Source: Rhopalosiphum padi (lineage: Eukaryota > Arthropoda > Insecta > Hemiptera > Aphididae). From it: a stretch of DNA of 64,000 nucleotides. The position numbers and the translations under genes are program-made. The notes beneath the pieces are model-generated. The model was not told the origin of the DNA, made no database searches, and saw only the letters and a program-made list of their open reading frames with translations. Below, one piece after another: positions 1-11,499 of this stretch. Each line of letters starts with the position of its first letter. Within the stretch, counting starts at the first letter, position 1. Where the stretch lies: the NCBI RefSeq assembly GCF_020882245.1, contig NC_083598.1:27937858-28001857 (forward strand), given 5' to 3'.

Positions 1-102
1 ATATCATTCAAATTTGATATTTGGTCTGATAAACGTACATTCTGTGTATAATTTGTATCCATATTGATCAATAATGTGTAGTTCTCATATCCAGGGAAAA
101 AT
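1..102 (-). CDS. maltase exon 8, partial
   Basis: Residues 485-518, reading FFPGYENYTLLINM and NVRLSDQ, the beginning of the C-terminal beta-sandwich. The acceptor is TTACAG ending at 103. The exon runs off the left edge of the window with no stop seen. Confidence 0.88.
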
Positions 103-3100
103 CTGTAATATTTTTTATGAATATTTTTAATATATTTTAAACAACTGATATTTTATTTGTAGTATTTATGGATACATCTATAAATATTTATGTAAATAAA
201 AATAAGTATCGCCAACTATCATTATTGAAAAGAGGCAAAGTGTCGCGGGAAAAGCTCTTTTACATCACAAAAAAAATCTATAGTTTACAAGCACTTATGT
301 ATTGATAAAAAGTTTGGCCCATCTAAAAATATAGCATTCCTGCTAAATCCTACTATAAAATAGAAAAAAATATAATTTTCAAGATAACAGAAATAATAAT
401 TGTACCTACAAAAATAAAATATTATATTAAAATTTAATTCCATTTTTACGATAAAACACGTAAAAGTAGTAAAAGTACATTTTCGTATTGGTATTACCAC
501 AGAATATTTTTTGTTTTTATTTCGTATTACCTGTTCAAAACCAACACTGTATCGTTAAAAATGTCAATTGCCAACCCTCCTCTTTTAAACGTTTCAGTCT
601 GGCGTAATTTCGATATGGATTTGAAAAAGTTCAAATAACTTTTTGGATTGTAATTTTCCGTCTGTACGTTTCTCGTGACATAATTTGGATGTACCGCAAC
701 CCATGGTTCATGTGTGCTATTAGTGAACCCTAAACAATATAACACACTGTTTAAATTTCAACGTGTGTCGCGCACATAATATTAGGCACTGACTGTGCGG
801 GCTGAGAGCATAAAACAATATTACCGGCGTGTATATGACGTATACTCGTATGTGCTTATAAAATATAAATTATAAAAATAATAGAAACAAAACTAATGAA
901 TTGTATGAGTATAATAAACAAAATAGAAAAGTAGTACAAAATTCACGAGATAAATATACAAATATTTACAAATAAATAAACATGCACATTTATATTCTAT
1001 TTATATACTAAAAATTAATGGCCCTTCTGCTGACTGCTTCTACATAATATAATATAATGAGAATTAATCGACCCTCTGAGTTAACAGCAGTTTATTGTAA
1101 TAATAAAAAAATCGGGGAAATCACACTGCGCATAGCGCATGTTTTGTCTTTGTACAAACGTACAACCATACATAGGCGTACATTTGGCAAGTTAGAAGGG
1201 GGGCTAAAATTATAAACATCAAACAAGCCTGCGGAAGGCTTCGCCCCCCGCACCACCTACGTATAAATTTTACAATTTTATTGTAATATTTATTAGGTAT
1301 ATAAAACGTACATATAAACTTCAAAATTATTTATTTAACGGCTTATACATAACCTGTTATCGTTATCGTTATAAAATATTAACGTATAGCTCAATAATTT
1401 TAATTGTATTACAAATTTATAATACAAAATTTTTACATGAACCTTAAAAACGTTCACGTAACACAACTTATCGAATATCCTGTTAGAAATTACGTAGTAC
1501 ATTTTATAATTTTTTCTAATAAAAAACCTATTTAACCAGATCTATGAACTTAAAATGCTATTCAGAGGCCTAAATGCCTAATATATAGGTAATAAAAGAA
1601 ATCGCTAAAAGAAGACTAATTTGGGCGGGCAAGCTCGGCGTAAAAAAGATCCTTAAGGAGATCGACGTTAAGACAAGAAGACTGTAAAAAAATAAGTCAG
1701 AAAGATAGGACCGGAAATCAACCAAAAGAAAGTAACAGAACCATAGAGGAGAGAAATAGATTTGTATCATTAATGGTATGGTCTAAAAGGCCGTAACTAA
1801 AAGAAAGGAAAAGGTACAGACAGAGATAATATATGCGGGTGACGCTCATAAGACGTAAGTCATAATAATTAATAACTCATAATAATACAATAACACCACA
1901 AAATTATATAAGTATCTATTGGTTAGGTACTTGAAATAATAGCGGAAGTGTTTGAAACACTCGATTGTAATTTATAAGTACAATATAGGTGATAGGTCTG
2001 AACGATACTGTATGTAGAATATAGTAAATACACAGGCCACACTATTTACATACCTGCATATTTCGTGTCATCCCACTGCATGGGACTTCTTGCATAATTG
2101 ATTTTATCTGGTATATCTTCCATACCAATTTCTCCTCCATATAAAACTATGGATACGCCGGGTAGAAATAAGGATAAAGCGTTCATACCATCAATTAGTT
2201 CTGGACCGTACGAAGTAGGGAATCTATGTCTGTCGTGGTTTTGGAGCTAAATTATAAAGGTTTATGATCAAATTATTAAGAACTTTTAGTTACCTTTACA
2301 AAGTAATTATTTTAAGTAAACCTAATTATTTCTCGAAAGGTATTAAAGTTATTAGAAATATTTTTCATTATCATTAAACAAAAGTTATCGACATAAATCA
2401 AATAAAATTCTAAATAAGTTGAAATTTTTAAATATTTAAAAATAGCTCAAAAAGTGACATTTTTTAAAAATCTTATATGTCTAAAAGTTGCTAATATTTA
2501 AAAAAACCAGGCTCAGTGTTGAACATGTTCCAAAAGGTTATCACATACACATAATCATTGAAAAAGTAAAACATAGTAATAAATTTGTCGCTATATGCTC
2601 AAAATCCGGTATCTAATTTCGGACGAGTAGTTAAATGCATGTACCCATGTATCCCGAAAAATGTTGACCGATAACTTTGTTTGTCTAAATTCTAAACCAT
2701 AAATTATCAATAAAACAATTTAAACTAATTTTTATACATAGACATTTTCAGAAAAATATTCTGCTCTGGAATATTTAATGAAAAATGTATACTATCATAA
2801 AAAAAATATAAATTATAACGATGAAAGTAGTGTAATGTGTAAAACATAATTTATTTCAAGAATATTGTTTTTTTGATTCAAAATTATGTAAAATAAATAT
2901 TTCCAAAAATATTTACTTATTGAGAATATGAGTTTTTACCTCTAAAAAAATCACTATGTATGTATCTATTACCTTTTATAATATTGTTTTGAAAAATAGT
3001 GTACCAATTACTTATACTGCTTTACTTACAGACTAATCCATATGTTTAATATTAACTGTGTAATACTAATATAGTAGTATTAATTAGCAAACCGTTTAAG

Positions 3101-6100
3101 TTTATACGTCAAGTATTAATAGAAATAATAATATAATATATGTATATATATGTATATACATATATTATATTATTATAATTTAAAATAATTAATATGTGTA
3201 ATATTATATTTAATATAAATAATAATATTATAGTTAGTTTATCTATTTATACCACCGAATTAAATGTTGCTCCAACTGGCATTTTAGTTATCCAATTTTC
3301 AATTTCTCTTTTATAATCTTTAGGAGTATAATGATAGTTTTCTATTAAATTAAAGTTTGTTGGTATATCAGCTCCACTAGTGTAATATTTAAATAAAACG
3401 CTGTTATTACTATATGATTCAGTCATTATTATCCTGAAAAAAAGAACTTCATTAAAATTATAATTAAAATAACATTATTAAGAAGATTCTACATAGCCTA
3501 CATTACACCCATAGCTCATATGCATCAACCCCGTCTTACAAACACATAATACGTATGGCAAATTGTAGGTTCTGAATAATTTATTTAATTCTGTTACGAT
3601 TAATATTAGAATGAATTGATCTATTATCAAATTTAAAAGCATGACTATTATCTAATGCATTTCGTAGGTTTATTTATATTTTAATCTTGAAGTGAATTAT
3701 GACCATTTCAAAATTTACGAACAATTTATAATTTTAAAGTGATATTAATAATAATTTTAAAATTAAAATATAAAAAAAAATATTTAATTCTAAAATTTAA
3801 CACACAGAGTTCGGGTGGTACAATTTGCTATGCCTCGAAAGACGGAAACAACGTATGCGGGTCCTTAGATTTAAAATACGTAATTTGTAGCTAATTGATA
3901 AAATATAGGTGGTTCAGAAATTGTAAATATACTATTGAAAATATTTTTATTGAACTATTAAGTTTGATCTTGCTGTTTTAATTCCTTTAATTTAGATGGA
4001 GGCTATTATTTTGTCCACACTCCCAGTAACCGTAGCCTCCATATAAATTATCTTTGTTGTTTGTACAGTGACAGTGGCGCGGTGAACAATGTTTTGATAG
4101 GCCAATTGCCTCAACCCAATAAAATATGTAAACAATTTATTATAACATAAGTAATAAGTTACTTTTATACACAGGATGATTCTCCAATACAATTTATTTA
4201 AGTATATCAATTATCAGTGATCAACACATTGTACTTTATCAAAGTGAAGATAAGTACTTAAATATGGCCTTGCTACAGATAAAACAACATTTTTCGTCAA
4301 TTGACGTAATTTTTTATGACCAATTATGAATTAAAATAATGTGTTCTTAAAACCCCATCGAGAAAAATATTGTTTACAGGTTATACGCTGCAATCAAGTA
4401 TCTATTCACTATATATTCTAGTATTTTGAAACCAAATATATAGCGGAAAAACTAATTTAATACAAAACCTTTAAAACTATATCTAACAAGTTAATAATTT
4501 ATTAAACCTTGTATAACGATCGTTTTGCTTGAAGTCATCAAGTAATAGACGCCATTCTTTAATTAAGTCATATATTTCGTCTTGGTCTGTTGTATATATA
4601 TGATCTAAATTACTGTAATTAATCACCAAATTACTATCTATTATTGGTTCGTCTTCCAGATTTTCGCTTTCGTATACATGTTTTAAAGCATCTACTCGAA
4701 TTCCATCAATTCCCAATTCTATCCAATATTTCAAAATATTCTTCATTTCTTCGTGAACTTTTTTATTTCGAAAATTTAAATCTGGTAAATTTTTAATGAA
4801 CTGAGCTAAATAAAACTGTTTGCGAGTTTCATGCCAAGTCCAAACACTGGCATCTTCAACAATCATTTGCTAAAATGATAATTAAACATACATTAATAAT
4901 ACATATATAATAGTATATATAGCGACTACCCCAGTTTTTTTTTATTATTCATATTTGATTTTCAAATGCTGATGAAATTGGTTATCAAATAAAAATAACG
5001 ATTTAAGTAATTTTGTACAAATTCAAAAATATAAATTATATTAATTTTTAAAATTTTGTAAAATATAAGTATATTATGTACGTAAGAATTTAATTTGTAC
5101 TATCAACATTTGTCATTTATAAAGGCACATACAATACTTAATATCACAATAGTAAATATAATATATAATATATAGGACATAGGTATATAATTATAATTTA
5201 TAATATAGTATGATTTAATGAGATACTAAAATATTCTACATAAATTAAATTTTTACATTACCCAGTTATTTGGCACAATGGGAGTCGTATTGTTATCTTT
5301 TATCACTGCCTCTTGATTTTTTGCATCTTTCCAAATATAATAGTCGGCGTAATCAGTTTCATTATTGGCAGACTTTTCAAACCAAATATGTTTATTACTA
5401 GTATGATTAGGAACAAAGTCCATAATAACTTTTAAGTCTACAATATGTCAATATTATTATTTATTATTTTTTAATTATTTAATAGTTGGATTTTAATTTT
5501 ACAATATACATTTTACAGTGTGTTTACCAATTTAGAAAACACTTAATTTCTCGGTCGAATCATATTGGAATAAATCTAATTTTTTTACGAGTTAGTGGTA
5601 AGTATAAAAATATAAATTTTCAGATAAATTTAAAATTTTTTACGTTTTACCCTCTCGGTACACGCATACGCAATATAACTTGCATTTTTTTAAAAAGCAA
5701 CCAGTGTTTCCAATACCAAATTCCGATAGACTGATTTTTTTTTAAGTCATTTCGACCTTTTAACCATGGCTCTAAAACCAAAATTGACTAAATAATTTTA
5801 ATTTCAATTTTAATAAAAAATACATTTTTACGATTCATTAAAATGCATAAAACCATTTATAATTATTTATTAATGGTTACTTTTAAATTATTTTTACGCA
5901 TTTTTTTTTCATAGGTATGTGTTATAAACAAAAATAAAATAGTAGGGGTATAAAATTACATTTTATTCAAAAAATACGTGAAAATATTCAAAAATTAACC
6001 AATAATAAATAATTATAAATGGTTCTATGCATTTTAATGAATCGTAAAAATGTTTTATTTATTACAATTAAAATTGAAATTATTTAGTCAATTTTGGTTT

Positions 6101-6838
6101 TAGAGACATGGTTAATTGATCAAAATGACTTAAAAATCCGAGTTTGGCATCGAAAATACCGGTTGCTTTTAATAAAAATGCAAGTCGTATAATGTGCATG
6201 CGTGTACCGAGACGGTTAAAATTTTGAAATTTATCTGAAAATGCGTATTTATATACCATTAGCTTGTAAAAACAAAAATCGATTTATTCCAATACAATTC
6301 GGTTAAGAAATTCAAAGTTCCCTAAATTGGTGAACACACGGTAAATATAAAGTATATATACTATATAATATATAATATATAAGTACATATATTATTCATA
6401 ATAGGTACAAACGACATACTTTTTGAATGTGCCGCATTTAAAAGATCTTTGAAATCATCTAATGTACCAAAAATTTGTTGTACATCTACATAATTAGTTA
6501 TGTCGTAACCACCAGATTCTAAAGGTGATTCGAAAAATGGCGTTAACCAAATTGCAGTCACACCTATATCTACGAGGTAATCTAATTTTTCATTTATACC
6601 TGTAAGCAAAAAAAAAATAATTGTTTTTAATAAATTTCAAATAAATAACCATGACAAATAATAGTACTAGTATACCTTTAAAATCGCCTGACCCATCGCC
6701 ATTTGTATCTTTGAATGACAACGGAAATATTTCGTAAACTATGGCATTTTGCCACCAATCTAAAACTGCAGTCGGTGGAACAATAACTTTACAATAAGTT
6801 AACTGTATACAAGTTATTAAAATATAAGTCCAATACAT
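1..6838 (-). CDS. GH13 alpha-glucosidase (maltase/sucrase-like), 8 exons, 3' end beyond window
   Basis: This is a secreted or membrane-associated glycoside hydrolase of family 13 that cleaves alpha-1,4 (or sucrose-type) glucosidic bonds. In sap-feeding insects the family digests gut sucrose and lowers osmotic pressure through transglucosidation (family knowledge). Joining eight exons with consistent phases gives 518 residues before the window edge. Residues 1-16 form a hydrophobic signal peptide. The N-terminal WWQNAIVYEIFPLSF block and the metal-binding NGDGSGD loop are at about 28-52. The region I motif DFVPNH is at 121-126, nucleophile D233 lies in GIDGIRVDA, acid/base E299 in MTESY, and D359 in QNHD. 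RSPMQWD is at 407-413. No frameshift or stop was seen. Insect maltases are usually about 560-620 aa, so only the C-terminal beta domain is missing. Which substrate it prefers, and whether it is the aphid gut sucrase or a paralogue, cannot be told from sequence alone. Confidence 0.93.
103..530 (-). other. maltase intron 7
   Basis: A+T-rich intron of 428 nt with canonical GT and AG ends. The long frame visible at 285-500 has no family motif and is bounded by the intron, so I do not treat it as coding. Confidence 0.75.
531..729 (-). CDS. maltase exon 7
   Basis: Residues 419-485. Begins GFTNSTHEPWVAVHPNY, the usual segment after the SPMQWD motif, and ends FNDTVLVLNR at donor GTAATA (530), phase 2. 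The acceptor is TTTAG ending at 730. Confidence 0.92.
730..2053 (-). other. maltase intron 6, with repeat-like GC patch
   Basis: Intron of about 1.3 kb. A GC-richer patch at about 1190-1260 (plus strand GAAGGGGGGCT and CTTCGCCCCCCGCACC) looks like the worn end of a transposon. The purine-rich stretch 1580-1850 is unclassified. Confidence 0.55.
2054..2246 (-). CDS. maltase exon 6 (NHD and RSPMQWD)
   Basis: Residues 355-419. Reads LQNHDRHRFPTSYG with the third catalytic residue D359, then the GVSIVLYGGEIGM strand and RSPMQWD. Acceptor TTTAG ends at 2247; donor GTATGT starts at 2053, phase 1. Confidence 0.92.
2247..3252 (-). other. maltase intron 5
   Basis: Intron of about 1 kb with only A+T-rich low-complexity sequence. 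Bases about 3130-3175 form a TA-rich palindrome (TATATATGTATATACATATA core). No gene seen. Confidence 0.6.
3253..3433 (-). CDS. maltase exon 5 (acid/base Glu)
   Basis: Residues 294-354, beginning RIIMTESY with the catalytic acid E299, and ending with PVGATFNSV. The acceptor is TTTCAG ending at 3434 and the donor GTATAA starts at 3252. A nearer GT at 3255 would break the frame into the next exon. Confidence 0.9.
3434..4507 (-). other. maltase intron 4
   Basis: A+T-rich intron of about 1.07 kb. The open frame at 3992-4210 shows no recognisable domain. No conserved element seen. Confidence 0.6.
4508..4869 (-). CDS. maltase exon 4 (nucleophile Asp)
   Basis: Residues 174-294. Contains SVWTWHETRKQFYLAQF, the DLNFRN segment and GIDGIRVDALKHVYE carrying the nucleophile D233. 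It begins after TTTAG and ends at donor GTTTAA (4507), phase 2. The first residues (QMIVED) differ from the family's usual short loop between PNNW and the SAWTW motif. Confidence 0.93.
4870..5261 (-). other. maltase intron 3
   Basis: Intron of 392 nt, A+T-rich, with canonical ends. Nothing else seen. Confidence 0.65.
5262..5437 (-). CDS. maltase exon 3 (region I DFVPNH)
   Basis: Residues 115-173. Reads LKVIMDFVPNHTS, then a KHIWFEKS segment and PNNW. The acceptor is TGTAG ending at 5438 and the donor is GTAATG from 5261. This exon is too broken up by short frames to appear as a long open frame, but the family motif makes it secure. Confidence 0.9.
5505..6350. mobile_element. Foldback (long inverted-repeat) element in maltase intron 2
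   Basis: Almost the whole element is one imperfect palindrome. The left arm (about 5512-5925) reads inward from GTGTGTTTACCAATTTAG. The right arm (about 5950-6345) reads outward to the complementary CTAAATTGGTGAACACAC. Matching landmarks on the arms include GGAATAAATC versus GATTTATTCC, and ATTTTTACGATTCATTAAAATG versus its complement. Almost no loop remains. There is no coding capacity beyond chance frames. It sits inside the 982-nt intron between exons 2 and 3. Family and target duplication could not be assigned. Confidence 0.8.
6420..6599 (-). CDS. maltase exon 2
   Basis: Residues 55-115, with INEKLDYLVDIGVTAIWLTP, the first beta-alpha units of the GH13 barrel, and SGGYDITNY. Acceptor ACAG ends at 6600 and the donor GTATGT starts at 6419. 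Both ends are phase 1. Confidence 0.92.
6676..6838 (-). CDS. maltase exon 1 (signal peptide and start)
   Basis: Residues 1-55. The ATG at 6838-6836 opens MYWTYILITCIQLTYC, a short hydrophobic signal peptide, followed by the conserved WWQNAIVYEIFP block. The frame stays open upstream but shows only a TTG at 6862, which is not a normal eukaryotic start. The donor GT is at 6675-6674, phase 1. Confidence 0.9.
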
Positions 6839-6870
6839 TGTTGTTATATTAGCTACGACCAACTGAAAAT
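6839..6870 (-). promoter_or_regulatory. Maltase 5' end: initiator-like or 3' splice site
   Basis: Upstream of the ATG the minus strand reads TTGATTTTCAGTTGGTCGT. This fits two readings. One is an arthropod initiator (TCAGT) with A+1 at 6864, giving a 26-nt 5' UTR. The other is a pyrimidine-rich 3' splice site (TTTTCAG, ending 6863) of a 5' UTR intron. No clear TATA box or DPE accompanies it. Confidence 0.4.
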
Positions 6871-6950
6871 CAATAAAGTAAAACTCAAATATCTTTACAA
6901 TAATTTTAACATTACAAATGGATTACTCGTGAATTCGTGACTATATATAG

Positions 6951-7013
6951 TATTCAAGCCTTAAGGTATAAAATAAATATTTATTCAAGCCTTAAGGTAT
7001 ACAATAAATATTT
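6951..7013. repeat. 31-bp direct tandem duplication upstream of maltase
   Basis: Two adjacent copies of a 31-bp unit starting TATTCAAGCCTTAAGGTATA at 6951 and 6982 differ at about one base (AAAATA versus ACAATA). They lie about 90-150 bp upstream of the maltase 5' end. Confidence 0.85.
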
Positions 7014-7706
7014 AAAGTAAGTATTTATTATATTTATCTTTTTTTGAGATTTTTATAGTAACTATACTAACTTTATTACTTAATTTTATAGAGTTGATTT
7101 AAGATTTACAATATGCAGATAATTATAATAATTTTATTGTTTCATTTTCATTAATCACACCCACTATTATAAAAGCACTATGTAACTAGCTATATCAGTG
7201 TTTGGAAGAACGTGATAAACGCATGTTTATATTTTTCAAACTATAGATACACGTGAACTTTATAAAATTGACTGAACTGGATAAAATAAATAAAAAATGT
7301 ACGGTTTAAAGTACATAAAATTTTTTAAACTACATACTGTCTACCATACACCATAGCGTGGTTTTTATTAAAATTGTAATTTTTAACAACATGCATGATA
7401 AAGTCTTAACAGCTCAATTAGGATTGTTGTCTGTTGAAATTAGTTTGTTATCGCCCTGATACCAGGTGATCTTATATTTTTTAGGTTAATCTAAAATCCA
7501 AAATTTCGATATTCATAATCGATATCTTTGCATTTTTATGATATCTTACATATTGATTAGACAGGTTAATTTCGTATGACATCATTTAAGGGAAAAGAGT
7601 AAATACCTCATAACATATTTGAAATTGTTTTTTATAATGTTAATCGTGTTAGTATGTTTAAGGCTTGTTATTATATTGTTTGTAATTCTAATTTAAAGCT
7701 CATACC

Positions 7707-8447
7707 CAGTCGCGTAAACTGGGTGGTGCAAAGGTATGTTTTTGCACCACCAGAAAATCATTGAAATGTATAATATAATATATAAACAGGTACAAAATTG
7801 TAATTTTCGTGCATGTATTAGGCATTATCAATTAAATTATTTTTCTATCTTTATTTTAAAATAGTAAAATCAAAAATATGGCAATAATTCAGTACCTGAC
7901 AAATTAGAATCAAAAATACTAAATAGAATACATAAAACAAAATTACATTCAAAAAGGTTTTCCATTAATTACAGAGACATTAAAAATATTCCGAACAATA
8001 CCTACTAATACAGCAGGTTGCTAAAGATCTTTTTCTTGTCTAAAGAGGTTAAAAACTTACCTTAGAACGACTATGGGACAAGATGAAAGGCTTAGTAGTT
8101 TAGATTTTAGCTACTTTGTAGCTCGATAAAAAAGAATAATATTAATTTGGACTAAGTAATTGATGAACTCGATTCGGGATCTGTGGAAAGACGACGTCGT
8201 CTCAACTTAAAATAAATAAAAAACATTTTTGACTGTTTTTTTTTATTAATATAATAATAATAAAGGTTTTACTGCTAAAATAATTCAAAATGTATTTAAT
8301 ATTTAAAGAAATATACTATGGGGAAAAATATTATAGTTTATAGGAAATGATTTTACTTAGGAAGTTGGATTATTGGTGTGTTGAAATAATTATGAGTTGA
8401 CAATATGCTACTGCACTACCAGAAATTGGACCCAATTTACGCCACTG
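7707..8447. mobile_element. hAT-like non-autonomous DNA transposon with intact TSD
   Basis: The ends are imperfect inverted repeats: left CAGTCGCGTAAACTGGGT and right (complement) CAGTGGCGTAAATTGGGT. Identical 8-bp flanks CTCATACC occur at 7699-7706 and 8448-8455, the target duplication length of hAT elements. A subterminal hairpin GGTGGTGCAAA/TTTGCACCACC lies at 7722-7751. No transposase frame is present, so it must have been moved in trans. Confidence 0.88.
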
Positions 8448-8564
8448 CTCATACCTATCTTACAAAAAGTAATAACTTATTTTAAAATATTGTTAAAAAA
8501 AAATGTTATTAGTTATTTGGCACAATATGTAATAATTGCATTTAATTTTTACAACAAAAATAAT

Positions 8565-9842
8565 AATAATAATTATTTTATTTTTCTTGCAAACAATAAA
8601 ACATAAAAGAAATAACAAATTAATACATGCTGCAAACTCCCCTATAAGCGTAATGCTTGCGGTGGGGATTAAGAATTTGAGTTCAGTATAATATAGAGTA
8701 TAGTTAATTAAAATAAAAGATAAAATACATTATAAAATAACCAAGAAAAAAGACATCATAAATATTTTTTAAATAGAGAATAGTACAAATTAAAAATACA
8801 TAAATAGGATTATAGTGATTGAAATTTATAAAAATCTATTCTTTTTAAAAATGAATTAAACATATAAAAACTAAAAAAGTCATAAACATTAATTTTGTAG
8901 AATCTACATATTTAAATAGCAACTGATATACAACATTTGAGACTAATTTGTTTTTTAAAATTTTGTCCAGGTATAGAAACATTATCTTTATAACGTGTAT
9001 TATATGAGTGATCCAACTGGGTAATGTTTTGTTTAAATCTGAATAAACTAATTAGGGTGTTACTTAGGTATAGATTATCAATTGACGATACATTAAGTTT
9101 TAAATACGCTAAATTATTGCTATAAAACATAGGCTTAAGCAATAAAAATTTAATTAATCTATTTAAAGTAATTTTTAATCGATATCTATGAGAGTCATAT
9201 GCTTGACCTCATTGTCTACAAATCCATTTGATTTTATATTATTTTCTATATCCGCACCAACATTTACAAAAAAATTATTAAATACATCACAAATATTTTT
9301 TTTATTTTCTATTAATGTATTATTATCAAATACGCATTTTACGTCAATTTTATTATTTTTTTTCCCTAATACCTCATTATTTATTATTTTCCACATTGAT
9401 TTAGAATCAGCACCAGCTGACTTCATTTTTTTTGATAATATAAAATTTTCGCTTTTTTAATTAAAATGTTCAATAAATTCCAATACCTTGTATAATTTAA
9501 TTTTAACTCTCTATCAAATAGTCGAAAACGTAATTTTTTTGATAAGGCATTTCTTTTCCCAATAGAGACAATTAAGCCTTGCGGAATCCACTCTTTAAGT
9601 TTTTTCTTTTTATACATTCTAGAACCAACAATAATATTGTTCGTTGAAGCAATAATAAGTTGCTGCATCTTATTAGAGAAAGTTGCATACGTTTTATCAA
9701 TATCCATATTTTGTAATGTTAGGTCCCAGTTTTCTGCACGAATAAGCATGTTTAAGTGATCAATATTACTAACATTTTTTGTATCAGATTTTTCAGGCTC
9801 TTTATTATTGTTTAAATTAGGATTGCTTGTAAAAAAAATCAT
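8565..9842 (-). pseudogene. Degenerate non-LTR retrotransposon (Jockey/CR1-like ORF2 remnant)
   Basis: The minus strand carries, in order: a 139-aa frame (9842-9423) resembling the linker between endonuclease and reverse transcriptase (EWIPQGLIVSIGKRNAL, NLLNILIKKAKILYYQKK); a frameshift in a run of eight A (plus 9426-9433); an 83-aa frame (9426-9175) with SKSMWKIINNEVLGKK and FNNFFVNVGADI; a deletion at about 9142-9175 that removes the catalytic polymerase core; and a C-terminal frame (9142-8912) with HSYNTRYKDNVSIP. A 3' UTR follows with the GGGGAGTTTGC-type motif near 8640 and an A+T simple-repeat tail near 8570. It is dead and 5'-truncated. The exact 3' limit is an estimate. Confidence 0.8.
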
Positions 9843-11499
9843 TGTAGTAAAATGATTGTTAGAACAAATAAAATGTGTAAAATTTAAGGATCTTTGGAAA
9901 ATTGTCTTATTTTTTTTACATGTTTCTATAAAATATTAGTTTATAAGTTTATAACAATGTTATTATTTATTGTAAATATTTTTTTTATTATTAACATTTA
10001 CCATTATTTGAAAGTTTTGTTACTCTATATATAAAAAATACAATAGTAGGTACAACAGATCATTTGTTGATAGGGCGATAACAAACAAATACCATTTTTT
10101 TTTCAATTATAAAGTTTTAAAACCGATCAAAACATCTAAAGTCTAGTTTAGTTCACCCATTTAAACTTCAATAAAATTTTTAAAAAAATGTCCTTTCACC
10201 AAAATATTCACCACACAAGTTTTCTATCTATGGTTTAAGTTTCATAAATATTAGCTCAAAAAATGATTTTTTTATATGCGTTTAATGTTTGTATTTTTAG
10301 AATGTTCAAAAATACTTGTTGATAAGTTTCAAAATATCAAACTTCTAGAGTCTAGACCATTATTTTTTGAGTTACGACTAAATAACTAAAATACATTTCA
10401 TAATTCGACAAATTTACTGTTTTTAGTCGAGCTTAATTGTTTAAAACTATCAATTGACAGTTTTTAATAAAAAATATCTTCTCTTAACTTAGAATTTAAA
10501 ATAATCATTAAATGTATTTTACAATGTTTTAATTAAATAGTTAAATATGGTTTATTGTCTATGCTGCATTCTAGTTCAACTATATTTCTATATTTTTAAC
10601 TTTCAATCTTTATAGGTGTGTACATTATACATATTATAAATAAGTTCTCCAAAAAATAAAAACGTTTAGATTTTTAACTATAAGTGTGGTTTCTGATTCT
10701 GATAATGAACTATAATTGGTAAAATGCTTAAATATTTTTCAAAATAACCGGTAAACTTATAGAAATTTTTACGCAAAACTTCATTTTTGCTCAAATCAAT
10801 ATTGTTTTTTGTTGTAATTCAAAAATGAATAAGTATCAACTTTTGAAAATTGAAATTTTCACCGAATATTTTAATTAGCTTTAAGGTCATAATTATTGTT
10901 TAAACAATAGATGATACAATTTTCAATATATTTTGACTATTTTTGTTCATAAAATAGGTGTATTTGAAATCTTCTACCTTTTTAAAATTAATTTTCGATG
11001 TGTCAATAATATTTTTATTCCTTATAGTCATTGAGTCAAAAAGGTTTTAGCAATTATTAATACGAGGTAATCAATTAAAAACCAATTAAATAGTTTAACA
11101 AAAACTTATTTTATTCGTGTAATTCGATACAATAGAATTTTAGTTCTTATATTAACTTACAAGTATGTTCGTGCCATCATAAACTTTAATTTTAAATAAA
11201 AATTTTTATATTTTATAATATCCGTAATTCGTATAATATATTAATATAAGATTCACAGTTCTTAATCAAACGATAAACATAAATGAGTTCTGTACACACA
11301 TTTTAATTTTAAGTATTGTTTTAGAAAATCTTTACAAGAACAAACCATAGTGTTTCAATACAATTTTTTTCCCCCGAAACCTATCTACTTAAAATACAAT
11401 AAAATGTATTTTTGCTAAGACATGCTACATGTAAATCAACCATAGCCGTTACAAGTAAACCTCAATAAACGGCTCTAAAAAATAGACTAATTTCTACGT
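9843..11499. other. A+T-rich intergenic stretch
   Basis: About 1.65 kb with no exon, RNA gene or clear transposon boundary. Some phrases (around 10200-10900) look like worn interspersed repeats but have no definable ends. Confidence 0.5.

Noticed and set aside
1190..1260. GC-rich CTTCGCCCCCCGC patch in maltase intron 6
   Set aside because: Suggestive of a repeat, but no partner terminus or coding remnant, so not called as a separate element.
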